A DNA stretch of 64,000 nt. It comes from Piscicola geometra. Taxonomy: Eukaryota > Annelida > Clitellata > Hirudinida > Piscicolidae. The translations under genes were made by a program, and so were the position numbers. Location of the stretch: the NCBI GenBank assembly GCA_943735955.1, contig OX030965.1, positions 5,816,503 to 5,880,502 of the forward strand, written 5' to 3'. Within the stretch, counting starts at the first letter, position 1, and the number at the start of each line of letters is the position of its first letter. The notes beneath the pieces were generated by a model. It made no database searches, was not told the origin of the DNA, and saw nothing but the letters and a program-made list of their open reading frames with translations. Positions 1 through 18,800 of this stretch are shown piece after piece.

Positions 1-31
1 AGCTCATTAGTAAGGAGCAACTAATGGCCAC

Positions 32-5136
<5,105 letters not shown>

Positions 5137-5478
5137 ACTTGATCTGATGGTGAAAACAACTAACAATTCCAAAATAAAACAAATAAAACGAAACCGTTAC
5201 TTTTTTTTGTAATTATCGTATCAAGCAGTTTGTTTTTAATATGACATTTACATAGAAATTATATTTTTCCCAATATTTTAAATTAATCAATTTAAAATGT
5301 AATTCAATTTTTTCCCAATTGATTTTAAAATCTTGATGCAGAAATAAAAAGTCACAAGGAGATTGAAGGATGATTAATCCTCTTTTGGCATTTAAAAGTT
5401 AATTTAGGTTAAAAGTTGAATTTAATATTTTAAAATGCTCTAAATTAATAAGATATCTATTCAAGAGCTAATACCATA
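5137..5478. promoter_or_regulatory. Divergent TNPO3/ECSIT intergenic region
   Basis: Only 342 bp separate the two start codons, which point away from each other, so both promoters and 5' UTRs must lie here or share this segment. The sequence is AT-rich; I see no clear TATA box at a useful distance and no CpG cluster. The promoter role is inferred from arrangement alone. Confidence 0.45.
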
Positions 5479-8400
5479 ATGTTAAAAAAATTAAATTTTT
5501 TCATTTATCGGAGTTCAATCTCACAACTCAAGTTCCAATTGCCAAAAGACCTCCACACCAGTCAGCGGACATGTTTTTTAAACGTTAGGGACCCAGCCGT
5601 CGAAAAGAAAAGTGTAGAAGTTACAGTTGTTCATGGAACGTTTTTCGATCAACAAAAAGAAAAAAGCAAGAAAGCATTTTATGCTGCTGTGCAAGTTTAC
5701 ATTGAAAAAAATAATATCCACAGGTGAAAAGTTTTATAGCTCATATATGCACATACAAAACACACAAGCACATATACACACACACAAACACATTCACTTA
5801 CACACACAAGCACATATACACACACACAAACACATACACACATGCAAACACATAAACAAACACACACAGACGAGGTCATGTAGAATTTTTGTATGCAGCC
5901 CTGTCAAGGGTTGACAAGTTCATGGCACACAGAGACATTGAGACATACAGGAGGTGGAAGACGATTGGCCAATTAATATTGATTAATTATTCATTATTAA
6001 TCATATTAATTTATTTATAATTATATCCACTTTTCTACTTTTCCCCTCCCTTCCCCTAATTTTTATATACTATTCACCTCCAACAACACCCCCTTCCCCC
6101 ACAGACTATTGGAGGTGTTTCCGCGCTTCAAGATGATTCCACAGAATGTATGGCAAGAGGAATTCATGCACTACCCAAAGCAACAGCAGTGCTGTATTGA
6201 CATACTAGACTATATGGAGAGTCATGGTGGGTCTTTTGTGTTTGGTGTAGTGCTTTTTGTTTGTTTTTTTGTTTTTATGGGGGTTTTTCTAGTGGTTTGT
6301 GGGAATTTTATTGACGGTTTTGGAGGTGTTTGTGTAGTGGTTTGTGTGGTTTTGGGTTGTTTTAAGGGATTTTTGTTGGGATGGTTCGAATGTGTTTTTG
6401 CCACTTTGATTTTGTTTTGACTGGGAGATTGGATTTGGTTGTTAGGAATATTACTCACCCATCAACCCACCCATAAACCCACCAACTCATCCAACCCACT
6501 AACCACCCAACCCACTAACCACCCAATCCACCCACCCACTAACCACCCAACCCACTAACCACCCAATCCACCCACCCACTAACCACCCAACCCACTAACC
6601 ACCCAATCCACCCACCTACTAACCACCCAACCCACTAACCACCCACAGGAGTGATTCCTGATGACGATTTCGGCTACCAACTCTTGGACATTTTCGGCAA
6701 CAACTCTCACGTCTTCCGCAAGTATCGTCGCATGATGTACTGGATGCCCAAGTTTAAGTAGGTCAAGATCATTATCATCATCATCGTCGTCATAATCATC
6801 GTCATCAGCATCATCATCATCATCATCGTTATTGTCATCAACAAAGTTGTCATGATCTTCAGCATCATCATCTTCATTGTCATCAGCATAATGATCATCA
6901 TCATCATCATTGTCATCTTCATCATCTCAAGTTTTCATCATCATGATCATCTCAAGTTTTCCTCATCATGATCATCATCATATTCATCTTCATCATCATC
7001 AGGATAAGAAGGTTTACTCCACCCACTTTCATTCCATCACTACCATTTCCTTCCGCCACCTACATCACTATCCCATTTAATCCATCCATCCACCCTCCTT
7101 CCACCCAGGTATGCCAACCCCTACTACGTGCCCTATGACCTCCCCGATGACCTCTCCAAGCTGGCTGAACTCGTGCTTCGACGCATGTCACCTGACCTGA
7201 ATACCCACGTGACCCACTTTAAGGTTTCTATATTTAGAGGTTTTTCCCCTTAATTTAAGTACTTTTTTCGCTTACTCATTTTCAAAAAATCAACATATTT
7301 TTCGTTTATTTGATCAAAAACTTTCAGAATCCGCCATCTTCCAACAGAACATTTCACTTGAAACCACCTTGACCCTCAGCTAAAACTCAATTCTTTTCTT
7401 GCTCCTTTATTTAAACTCTTTCATTTGTTCCTTTCCCCCTCACTTTATCTTCATTCTTCCCTCTCTTTTCTCATTCTTTCTTCCAACTCTCTCTTCCCCT
7501 CCTCCATTTCTCCATCTTTCCATCTCTCACTCACACAGACAGACGATCTTAAGGAGGCTTTCGACAAGACGTTTGTCGTCTCAGCGCAGAGTCCCCTGCA
7601 ACAGGAACTGCTCGCCAGAGAGGCGGGTGAGGGGGAGGGAGTGATGGAGGGGGGGGGGGAGTGGAGTGGAGTGGAGGGGGGAGGTTGTTGAGGTAGAGGG
7701 TGTGGAGTGGAGTTGAGGGGGGAGGTTGAGGGGGTAGGAGGGTGGTGAGATGTTGGTAGAGGTGAGGCGACTAAATAGAGGCAGGGCTCGCGCTGTCGAG
7801 GGCCACCGGGGCCAATGGCCCTACTTTTTCAAAATTGGCCCGAAAAAATCCTGATTGGCCCCAATGATTTTTTTTTCCAAAATTTTATTTTCGTTTTATT
7901 TTATTGTGAAATTTTTTAGATGTTTATTTGTCTAATAGAATGTCGCGGGAAGAAGTTGTTATTGAAAAGTTGAGCCAATCAAAATTAGCCTCGTGTTTTA
8001 AATCCGGTCATTCGCGTGCAGACTATATCAATCTATTAAGCTTCTGTCAATCTATATAATACTTGTGTTGTATAGCATACTTTGTAATACCGTTAGGTCA
8101 TTAAAGTCGCGTGAAATTAAAGAGATATTAAAAAAGCTATTACTAAGAAATCTGTCAAATGTCTTCCTCAAGTGGTTCTCAGGATAGAAAAGAGTCAAGC
8201 CAAAAAAAACAGAGCATTCCAACAGACATGGAAAATTAATAACAATTGGCTCCGCTTTGACAAAATGAAAAATGTAATGTACTGTGATCTATGTATCAAG
8301 GTGCAAAATAAAAACTCTTTTACTTTTGGATGCAGTAATATTAATAAAAACTCAGTGTTGAGACATGCGAGTTCTAAAGGTAACTGTTGATAAAATTGCA

Positions 8401-11222
8401 TAATTTAGCTCAATTATTTCTTCATTATAAGTATTTAAAATGAAAATTACCTGCGTTCACTTTTTTATAATCCTAGATCACACTAATGCTGTCGGCGCCA
8501 GCAAGCAATCAGTGTTCATGGTTTCTGCCTGTGAAGTGGCTTTTGGCAAGAATGAAGCAGCGATAACTGCAGCACTCAAAGGTGTATACTTTGATGCTAA
8601 GCAGAATCTCGCTAGTTCTGGGATTCCTGCTTTAAATGCTCATTGCATAGAACAGGGTGTCACATCCCTAGCAGGTCTAAGGGTTGACTTTTGAAGAAAA
8701 GTCAGGAAAATCTTTAAGTCTTTATAAACCAATAACAACCTTCAAGTTTTTGTACATTGCTCACTTTTTGTGTGATGTGCTCAAGCCTATTTCTATATTG
8801 TCCAAAATGTACCAAAAGAAGGACTTGGCTTATTCTGCGATTGCGCCTCTTTTAACAGCAACTATTCAGACTTTGGAGTACATGTAAAAAACTAAATCAG
8901 CCCCCATGATGCAGAAGTTTTTAAAGCTTATACCTGACATTCCAAAGCCTGATGAATTTGGTCTGTGTCTTTTTGATTATGAAGGTCACACTATTCGAGA
9001 CAGTGTGAAACAGAGAACTGAAGCTGCGCCTGTATGCGGAAAGTTTGTTGAAAGCATGATAAAAAGCCTCAATAGTTGGTTTTCAGACAACGAGGATGGG
9101 TCTGTATTAACAGCAATGAACAATTTTTTTGATCCAAGTATTTCAGTTTCCGAAATACACTCAGACATAGAAACAGTATCTAAGTACCTAGAGGCTGTTG
9201 GTATCGAGAGCTCACAACGTGAACTACTCAGCTTCGCCAACTTCACTCGAGCCAGCCATAGCTCTGGTAATAAGTCAGTCACTGACATAAAATCTACAAA
9301 TAATTTTGCCATTAAAAACTCTCATTCTTATCCAGCATTAGCGGAAGCTGCCAAACGATTGTTACTATCGCCAGTATCATCTGTAGAGTGTGAAAGAGGA
9401 TTCAGTAGACAAAACTTAATAAAATTTGACTTGATAAATATTATAAATATATATTAAATCAGTTTGAATATGCATAAACCAGTTTTTTAACATTAAATTT
9501 ATATTTGTCTAAAAGATCCTCTATAAATTATAGCTACAATCCGTGTTGACTTGTAATAAATAAATTTAATGTTTTCTTCATTGTCTTAAAAAAATACTTA
9601 ACGCTCACTTTATACAAATAAAACTAAAAATTAGAATAATTATAAAACGAAGAGGACACTTTCTATGTGGGGGGTTTATTGATTTGAAGCCAACTAGGAG
9701 CTTATTGAGGGTGAGTTTAAAAATAAATAAGTGCGCCTTATACATGGGACTTTAAAAAAAATTGGCCCCACAAAATGTTGACCCAGCGCGGGCCCTGTAG
9801 AGGGGGGTTAGATGGTGGCTGGAAAAGAGGGCTGTTTATTTTATTCTCAAATTCATTTTCCAATTCAACCAAAAATAATATTATTTTTAGAAATTCCACT
9901 AAAAATCCCTCCCCCCCTCCATCAAAACTACCCCATGACACATCGCAGCCAAGGGCGCATTGCAGGGGGGTAGGCATCTGGTGGTCGAGGGGGGCTTCAG
10001 GGCGTGGGCTAGGACCGCCTCTTTGACCTACTTTGTCCTAAAATCTGAAACTGGGTCATTGGCTGGTGGTGCTGGTAATGATGACGAAGTATGTGAATGG
10101 AAAATGAGTCGAGATCATGGTGAGTTTGGGGCGGGGCTAATGATTATTTACTACACATATATGCATACACACACACGCACACACGCACAGAAAAACCTTC
10201 ACTGTACACGTTCAACGACCAGCGGAATACGACTGGTGTTGAGGGGGGTAGTGTTAGTAGTAGTGGTAGTGGTGCTGATAATGATGCTGGTGCATTGGTA
10301 AAACGCAGAAGTGTGCATGAACAAGATGATGGTGTGGTTTTGGCGATGGCAGTGACAGGTGGGTGAGGTGGTGTGGGCGTGTGCGAGAGTGAAAATTAAT
10401 GTAATATTATAATATTTTTATATGCATTATTAATAAGATCAATAAATGGTTAATATTGTATATCATATGACCAAATTACATTTTAGACAACAACTACAAC
10501 TCTACATACCACAACACTCAGAAACCAATACCACAACCACACCACTCAACACACCAACAACCACACCACTCAACACACAAAAAAGCACACCAACAACACA
10601 CCAACAACCACACCAACAACCACACCAACAACCACACCACTCAACACACCAACAACCACACCACTCAACACACCAACAACTACACCACTCAACACACCAA
10701 CAACCACACCACTCAACACACCAACAACCACACCACTCAACATCCACACCAACAACCACACCAACAACCACACCACTCAACACACCAACAACCACACCAC
10801 TCAACACACCAACAACCACACCACTCAACACACCAACAACCACACCAACAACCACACCACTCAACACACCAACAACCACACCACTCAACACACCAACAAC
10901 CACACCACTCAACACACCAACAACCACACCACTCAACACACCAACAACCACACCACTCAACACACCAACAACCACACCACTCAACACACCAACAACCACA
11001 CCAAAAACCACACCAAAAACCACAACACTCAACGCACCACTCAACACACCAACAACGACAGGCACCTCTTCCAAAGACTCTTTGGTCTCATGGATAAAAC
11101 TCCTCGAGACCACCAACCCTTGCCTCAGCACCACCCCCATCCTCTTCCAACTCACCCACTCCACCACCGATTCCGCCCTCCAAACCATCACCCACAACCA
11201 CCTGCCTGACGTTAAGCAATAA
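5479..11222 (+). CDS. ECSIT: ECSIT, complete, 9 exons, 420 aa
   Basis: ECSIT is a mitochondrial complex I assembly factor and an adaptor in Toll/TRAF6 signalling. Exons: 5479-5723, 5870-5953, 6105-6226, 6649-6757, 7109-7223, 7539-7626, 9949-10119, 10191-10358, 11062-11222. They sum to 1263 nt with consistent phases; human ECSIT is 431 aa. The N-terminus (MLKKLNFFIYRSS) is basic and hydrophobic, like a mitochondrial presequence. Family blocks in order: RGHVEFLYAALSRV, LLEVFPRFKMI, YPKQQQCCIDILDYMESHG, NPYYVPYDLPDDL, LVVEGGFRAWAR, DGVVLAMAVTGTS, and WIKLLETTNP near the end, matching human WIQGLQETNP. A glycine/serine-rich, acidic stretch in exon 8 has no counterpart I recall. Intron 6 carries a hAT element. 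An AATAAA lies at 11356. Confidence 0.93.
5755..5868. repeat. Interrupted (CA)n repeat
   Basis: Imperfect CACACA/CATACA tract filling the end of ECSIT intron 1, directly before the acceptor at 5869. Confidence 0.85.
6455..6646. repeat. Minisatellite aaccacccaacccacta
   Basis: Composite units of cccaacccactaaccaccc and aatccacccacccac, about 190 bp. It runs without a gap into the acceptor CCCACAG at 6648 of ECSIT exon 4. Confidence 0.9.
6770..6990. repeat. (ATC)n-type trinucleotide tracts
   Basis: Imperfect CATCATCAT/CGTCATCAT repeats in ECSIT intron 4, close to its donor. This is an exception to the usual strand pattern of donor-side repeats in this window. Confidence 0.85.
7627..7770. repeat. 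G-rich purine tract at ECSIT intron 6 donor
   Basis: GGGGAGGGAGTGATGG-type and GTGGAGTGGAG repeats begin at the donor GCGG|gtgagggg and end just before the transposon. Confidence 0.75.
7782..9797. mobile_element. hAT-superfamily DNA transposon, about 2.0 kb, in ECSIT intron 6
   Basis: Ends are 14-bp inverted repeats with one mismatch: CAGGGCTCGCGCTG at 7782 and CAGCGCGGGCCCTG ending at 9797. The same 6 bp, TAGAGG, directly flanks both ends, as expected of a target-site duplication. Inside is a broken transposase with a BED/TTF-like zinc finger and a hAT C-terminal dimerisation region. Subterminal matching stretches rich in TTGGCCC sit at both ends (7836-7862 and 9767-9775). Most hAT elements duplicate 8 bp; six is atypical. 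The element sits in the ECSIT sense orientation. Confidence 0.9.
8159..9457 (+). pseudogene. Degenerate hAT transposase (ZNF862-like type)
   Basis: The frame starts at ATG 8159 (MSSSSGSQDRKESSQKK) and shifts at an A8 run near 8200 into a zinc-finger segment: WLRFD, then YCDLC, then a distant H. A second block at 8440-8692 and a third at 8684-8887 overlap in different frames, and a TAA at about 8886 precedes the last block, 8906-9457. That block ends in the hAT signature LSPVSSVECERGFSRQNLI. Frameshifts and stops make it inactive as it stands. The hAT catalytic residues were not all located, and internal deletion is possible. ZNF862-like resemblance is from memory. Confidence 0.85.
10530..11055. 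repeat. 24-bp minisatellite, core caacaaccacaccactca
   Basis: About 20 units of an ACACCAACAACCACACCACT-type repeat in the last ECSIT intron. It runs straight into the acceptor at 11061. Being a multiple of three, it leaves open frames on both strands (TPTTTPLN repeats) that are not coding. Confidence 0.93.
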
Positions 11223-12829
11223 GAGGGGTGGTGATGATGATGATGATGATACTATTACTAATACTACTGCTTATAATACTAATTATAATCATCATCATCA
11301 ATATTATTAAGTTATTATCTACGTTTATTTTGTTTTACTTTTTTTTGTACATTGCAATAAAAAGATAAGAGTGTTTCTTGATCTAGAAAGGTACTCAGTG
11401 AATATTCACGATCTTAGAAGTTGTAAGTCGTTATGATGAGGATGATGGAGATGTGGATGGGAGTAGGGATAACGATTGTAATGAAGATGTTGGTGGTGAT
11501 GGTGATGATGAGAGATTTTGATGATGTTGCTGGTGATGATGAGGCATACGGAGTTCGCATATATAAAAACAGATTTTATTAATTTAAATATTTTCAATCG
11601 CGCTAGTGATGAAAGAAGTCGAAATGGTGATCTTGATTTGGTTGTAGAGAGGAGGGTGGTGATGATGATTATATTTGTAAGGGGGGTGGTGATGATGATT
11701 ATATTTATAAGAGGGGGGGTTATGATGATGATAGTAGTTGTAAGAAGGATGATGAGAATGATGATAGTAGCTGTAGAGAGAAGGGTAGTGATGATTGTAG
11801 TTGTAAGTTGGCGCGTTGAGAGTGATTGTAGCAAGTGATGAAACTATAAAGAAAATGGGAGTGGTATTGAATGAAAACCAAAAAGGGAAGAATTATCTTC
11901 ATTTGCAAACTGTATTTATATTTGTGAAACCAGTTCTAAAAATAAGTAATGCGAGTGGTAAGAATTGAAAACAAGTCCATAAACACCCAGTTGTAATTAG
12001 ACATACGGTGAATAAAACGATTATGATGATGATGAGAAGGAGGAGGAGGAGGAGGAAGATGAGGTGGATAGAGGGGGTGATGATAACGATGCTTTGAGCA
12101 ACAGCGCTGCTTAAACTTCTCTCAGTTGCTGCTGAGTAAGTATCGAATTCACTTTTGTACTTTGAACTTTTTCACTTTGCTTATTAATTACAGGTTTATA
12201 ATTAATAACTTAGTGTTGAGTTGATATTTGCAACAGTTTTCAACAACGACTAGAAGACTTCACCGTTGCTTAAAGGAAGGATGAGCCCAAAAAAATAGAA
12301 ACTTCCAAGTTCTGAAACACTTTGCAGGCACCCATCTTCTCCCACCCTTGCAAAAATACCTACTTTTTTGTTTTCACGGCTCAACACTCGTCGTCGTCAC
12401 CATTACCGCCATCATCATCATTACCATCATAAGCATCATCATCACCACCACCGTCATCCTTTGCTGAATCCTCCTCTCAACTAGACTAATTATTGGTCTT
12501 CTTCCACTCATCCCATCCCACTCAAGTCTCGACACAAACAACTTTACTCCACCTTCAAACTTCTTCCCAATCTCACTCTTCTGCACCCGTAACCACCTAC
12601 CCCATCCTACCCTTCTCATCACCCTTACCACTCCCCCTACAACTCCCTCTCTCCCCCTACAACCAACTTTCTCAAAGTCATCCTTAAACCGTCAACTGAC
12701 TCATCCACTTACACATCCACTTAAACATCCAACTACACATCCTCCCATCCACACGCACACAAACCCTTAAAAAACCTATTTTTCAAGCTAACCCTTCCCC
12801 ATCCCTTTTGGATTGATCCCCTCCAAACC
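11223..12829. other. Intergenic region between ECSIT and the PDZ-ZM gene
   Basis: It holds the ECSIT 3' end (AATAAA at 11356-11361). GATGAT and TAGTTGTAAG-like repeats fill 11430-11830 and a GAGGAGG tract lies at 12030-12060. A pyrimidine-rich stretch runs 12380-12800 just upstream of the next start codon. No gene recognised. Confidence 0.6.
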
Positions 12830-15800
12830 ATGAAAACCATTTACCTAGAAAGGGTGTCGTGTGACATCCCGTGGGGTTTCCGAATGGTGGGCGGGAAGGA
12901 TTATGGGCAGCCTATTGTGGTGCACAAGGTGGGTGGGTTGAGGGGTTGGTGGGTGTGGGTGGGGTGTAGGTGGGTGGGTGTGGGTGGGGTTGATGGGTGT
13001 GGGTGGGGTTGGTGGGTGTGGGTGGGGTTGGTGAGTGTGGGTGGGGTTGATGGGTGTGGGTGGGGTGCATAAGGTGGATGGGTTAAAGGGTTGGTGGGTG
13101 TGGGTGGAATGTAGGTGTGTGAGGAGGTATATTAATGTGTGTGAATAAATAGCGTATGAGCTGTGTGGATGGTTGGATTTGTGGATGGGATATTGTTGCT
13201 GGATGAGTGGATGTGGGTGCGCGAGTGGATGTGATATGTGAATCAAAAGTTGGGGGGGGGGGTGAGTGGGTGCGAAAGAATGAAAGAGTGGTCGAAAGGG
13301 AGTAAACAAAGTCGAAAAAATGAAAAAGTATCGGGTATATGAGGGAGTGGATTGAAAGAAAGATGAATTGTTGATGAAAGATGTGGGCTGATAGATGTAT
13401 CGATGATTAGCATCATTAAAGGTTATTAGAGGTGATTAGATGAGTGGTGAGGGAAAAGTGGTTAATTACTTAATAGATGGATAAGGGATTAATGGGTAGC
13501 AAGGAAAATGTGGTTAATTAATTAATGGATGGATAGGTGATTGGTTTGTGGACAAACGGGTTTCGGGGTAGATAGGTGATTGGTTTGTGGACAAACGGGT
13601 TTCGGGGTAGATAGGTGATTGGTTTGTGGACAAACGGGTTTCGGGGTAGATAGGTGATTGGTTTGTGGACAAACGGGTGTGGGCTGGATAGGTGAAAGAA
13701 TGAGTAAAGGTTTTGCGATGTTGTTTTTGTTTTTTTAAAGCATCATTGCAGGTTCTTTGTGCGTTTGAGTTGCTCGTTCATACTTCCATTTTACTTATGT
13801 TTATTCTCAGCTCATCATCATCATCATTACTATCTTTATCACCACCACCACCACTATCATCATCATCACCACCACCATCACCACCACCACCATCATCATC
13901 ATCACCACCATCATCATCTTTCTTCTCCTCTTCTTCTTTTTTCTTCTCATCATCATTATCAAAACTACCATCACCACCACCACTATCGTCTTCCTCCTCA
14001 TCATAATTATCTCAAGATAATTATAGCAGTGGTACGGGTGTTGTGGAATATGTCTGGAATCTGATGTTTATAACTTCACCTCGCTAATCGACCAATGCTG
14101 TAACCCCTTATCTTTGATGCTTTTGTATGAACAAACTTCCTCTGGAAAAAACATTTGGAAAATATTTTTTACGTTTTTTGTTCAAGCATTTTTGTAAAAA
14201 TAAATAATAAATGTCTTACAAAGCGTAAGCCATCTGTTAAACTACGAATCGAACGCTTGGTGCGATGAAATTGACTTTATATTTAACTTCCACTAACCCA
14301 TCACTCCATACTTTACCCTCACTACTCACTATCTCCTTTTTACAGTTTTTTCTCCCCATTATTAGTCTTAAACTTCACAACCACACCACTCCACACCACA
14401 CCACACCACAACCACAACCACACCACACCACACCACACCACAACCACAACCACACCACACCACCATATCGACTCCAGGTGAGTGGCGGCAGCATCGCCTC
14501 AGGCAACTTGCTCCCAGGAGATGTGCTGGTGCAGGTGATGGGCTTGGAGACTGAGAACATGACCCATGTTGAGGCTATGCAGGTGGGGGGTGGGGGCTTG
14601 GGGTTTTGTGTGGTGTGGTTTGGTTTGGTTTGGTTTAGTGTAATGTTGTGTGGAGGGTGATGTAAGTGGTGTGGTGTGCTATGGTGTCTAGTGTGGTTGT
14701 TTTGTTTTGTGTGTTTTGGTGTAGCGTGGTGTGGTGTGTAGTGTGGTGTGTAGTGTGTAGTGTGGTGTGTAGTGTGGTGTGTAGTGTGGTGTGGTGTGTA
14801 GTTTGGTGTGTAGTGTGGTGTGGTATGTAGTGTGGTGTGGTGTGTAGTGTGGTTGGTGTGTGGAGGGATGTAATGAATTCTATGATGTCAACCATAGTTA
14901 ATAAACTTATTCTTATCAGGCGATTAAATCTGCCGGAACCACTCTACAGCTATCTCTCATCAGGTATCAATCGATCCATCCATCTTCATCTATTCGTCCA
15001 TCCATCTTCGTTTATCCATCCATTCATGCCCTACTACGAAAACTATTCATGACCATTTATACTTATCCACACCCATCCATCCACACATCCATCCATACTT
15101 TTCCATCCATCCACACACCCATCCATCCATCCATCCATACATACATACATCCATCCATCCATACATCCATCCATACATCCATCCATCCATACATCCATCC
15201 ATACTTTCCATACGCAATATCTGGCTCAAGGTATGATTGATGCTTTATGCATCGACGCAAAGGTTTCAAAACGATAAGCTCTAAATAGGCTGCTCAACCA
15301 CAAACCTGCTTATGAAACTCCTACATGATGATGCATATTCCAGTCTTTCAAATAAAACATACAAAATTTCGTCTGTCTGTTTTTTTAATACCGATTTATG
15401 TTTTGAATTTATGTTTTTTGTTCTATTTACACACCCAACCATTTTTTTAGCTCTCTTAATTTTTTCATTATCCATTTTTTCGTTGAATTTCTTATTAACC
15501 ACCCTCAACCAACAATATGTGAATCCACACATCCTTGTATTAATCAGCCATCAAATACATCCTTAATCATCCATTCATCAAGCACCCATCCCCCTATTGG
15601 ACCAATAATTAATTTAACAAATTCTAGAACTGATGACGAAGAACAGCCACCTAGCGACTATCCAGAAAGCATCCAACCACAAGAGTACCACCCCCAAGAC
15701 TCTTTCCACTCCTCATACAGCCCTTCCCAACCCTTCAGCAATCCACAAGATGTGTACACTACCCCCCAAGTCCCATACAACACTCCCCAAGATGCGTACA

Positions 15801-18800
15801 CTCCTCCACAACACGTGTACATTTCCCCTCAAGAGTTGTACGCGCAACAAGATCCTGCAACGAATTTCGACTTTGCACCGGTGAGTGAAGCACTGGAAGA
15901 GAGTGTGGACCAGTCTTCAGCTTTCAGCGAGCCACCACCGCCCCCGGTACGCTCTTCGTCCGTTCAAGCCATTTTGACTTCAACTTCAATCAATCAATCA
16001 AATCTTCCGTTTTCAATTACGTCCATTTAACTCTTTTCAATAAATGATTTGGTTTTTAAGTACAACTAGTAAAAAAAAATCAACGCATACTTAACTACTG
16101 TGTCGTTTACCTTTAAACCTTGTTAATCTTCTAAAACGTTGAAAGGGTAGCCGAGTCGGCAACGACTCTTGGTTTGACCAACTATGAAAGTTCCTAGGTT
16201 CAAGTGCAACCAATGCCTTAGTAACCCAAAGGCGCAAATGAAAATATGCAGCCCAAGTGGCCTGGAAGCCCGTTCGGGTTATACGCCACTATAATAATGC
16301 TCGTCATTATTATTATTATTATTATTCTAAAAGAAATCGTTTGAAAGTACATTCTAAGAATGCTATACTCTTCTTTGAAACGTTCAAAAAGTTCAATTCT
16401 TTTTCAACTCCTCTTTTCTTCACAGGGCATATATCCAGAACACGGACCTTTCAGCAACCATTACGACGACAACAACAACACAGACGACTACAACAACAAC
16501 AACAACAACAACAACGGATACAACGACCACCAAGCAGCCAAACCAGCCACCCTCAAATCACCCACTTCCCCTCCCATCGACATTTTCGCCAAAAGCAGCG
16601 TCAAACCCTTCACTTACGTCACCGACATTCATGACATACAGGCTCAAAGGGAAAAGATTAGAAAGAAGTTAGTTGCTGGGGAAATGGAGAAGAAACAATT
16701 GATGGATGATAATAATAATAAAAATAGACGGCTGACTGCGTTTAAGACTGGATGAATAAGATGGATACAATACATTACAGTGGTTCATTTCTATTTTGCA
16801 ACGACGCTATTGAACTTGATAATCACTCATTAATTAATAAATAACTAAAAAAACAACTCACTTTCCCAATTACTCACTTCATATAATAGAGTCTCCATTA
16901 TATTCATTATTCATTCTTCATTCACTGCCAAACCACACCAACCAGGGGTCTGAACAAAAAGGTCTTGCCAGCCTACCAGAACCTCGACAACATCAACCCC
17001 CACCATGGCGAAACCCCTCCCGAAGCAGCCCCTAACAGGTCTCTTGGCGGCAGTTTGCCACTATCAATGCAATTCGATACAATAAAATAAAAGATAATTA
17101 AATTAAATTAAAGGCAACTTAATGTAATCCTATGCAATACAATGAAATGCATCACAATAAAATGCAATTCAATTCAATGCAATTTTCGTCAACAACAATA
17201 CAAAAAAACACCTCAAACACAATAAAAAACGTATAATAAACAACAATTTAATCTCAAAATAAAAACCAATATTTTTTCTTAAACTAAAAATGAAACGTGA
17301 CAGTGCCCTAGTGGAGAACCTGCAGTTCAACAGTCCATTGCAGCTCTACTCTCCAGACAACGTGGTCGATTCATTGAAGATGCAGACTGGAGCTGAAGTG
17401 GATGGAGTGCTGGGGTGAGAGGATGGTGAGAGGATGGTGTTGAAGGGAGGAGTGAGGGGTGAGGGGATGGTGTTGAAAGGAGGGGTGAGGGGTGAGAGGA
17501 TGGTGTTGAAGGGAGGAGTGAGGGGTGAGGGAATGGTGTTGAAGGGAGAAGTGAGGGGATGGTGTTGAAGGGAGGGGTGAGGGAATGGTGTTGAAGGGAG
17601 GGGTGAGAGGTGAGGGGATGGTGTTGAAGAGAGTGGTGAGGGGTGAGGGGATGGTGTTGAAGGGAGGGGTGAGGGGATGGTGAGATGGATTTGCGGGATG
17701 AGGGAATCGTGAAAAGATAGATTGTGGTCTACGTCTTATCCCCAGAACAATTCCATCCATCCATCAACCCACTCATTATTCCACCTTTCCCTACCACACT
17801 CCACTTCCCACTCTCCACCACCTCTTAAAATTCAGACTTGAAGAGAAGAAGCCATTAGACGTCAAGCAGTCAGAAGTCTACAAGATGATTCACGGTCTTT
17901 CACCCGACAGACCCCGCAACGTGCCAGCCTTTTCCGGTAAGTATCCAATAAGCTTTCAGTAAAAACGACAGATAAATGCTCAATTATCTAATTATTTAAC
18001 AATGCAATTAATAATTCATTTAATTAGTTATATATGCAATTAATAATTCATTTAATTAGTTATGTATGCAATTAATAATTTATTTAATTAGTTATGTATG
18101 CAATTAATAATTCATTTAATTAGTTATGTATGCAATTAATAATTTATTTAATTAGTTATGTATGCAATTAATAATTCATTTAATTAGTTATGTATGCGAT
18201 TAATAATTCATTTAATTAGTTATTTGTGCAATTAACAATTTATTTAATTAGTTATGAATGCAATTAATAATTTATTTAATTAGTTATGTATGCAATTAAT
18301 AATTTATTTAATTAGTTATGTGTGCAATTAATAATTTATTTAATTAGTTATGTATGCAATTAATAATTTATTTAAATAGTTATGTATGCAATTAATAATC
18401 TATTTAATTAGTTATGTATGCAATTAATAATTAATTTAATTAGTTATGTATGCAATTAATAATTTATTTAATTAGTAATGTTAGCAATTAATAATTTATT
18501 TAATTAGTTATGTATGCAATTAATAATTTATTTAATTAGTTATGTATGCAATTAATAATTTATTTAATTAGTTATGCATGCAATTAATAATTTATTTAAT
18601 TAGTTATGTATGCAATTAATAATGTATTTAATTAGTTATGTATGCAATTAATAATTTATTTAATTAGTTATGTATGCAATTAATAATTTATTTAATTAGT
18701 TATGTATGCAATTAATAATTTATTTAATTATTTATGTATGCCATTAATAATTCATTTAATTAGTTATGTATGCAATTAATAATTTATTTAATTAGTTATG

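Noticed and set aside
10446..11222. 258-aa TPTTTPLN-rich ORF as a secreted mucin-like protein
   Set aside because: Only its C-terminal end (from 11062) is coding, as the last ECSIT exon; the rest is intronic repeat.
13530..13695. CRISPR array
   Set aside because: Four contiguous identical 40-bp units without spacers, in an animal intron.
15281..15566. ORFs on both strands around 15.3-15.6 kb
   Set aside because: No family similarity; they lie inside an AT-rich PDZ-ZM intron whose flanking exons join in phase.
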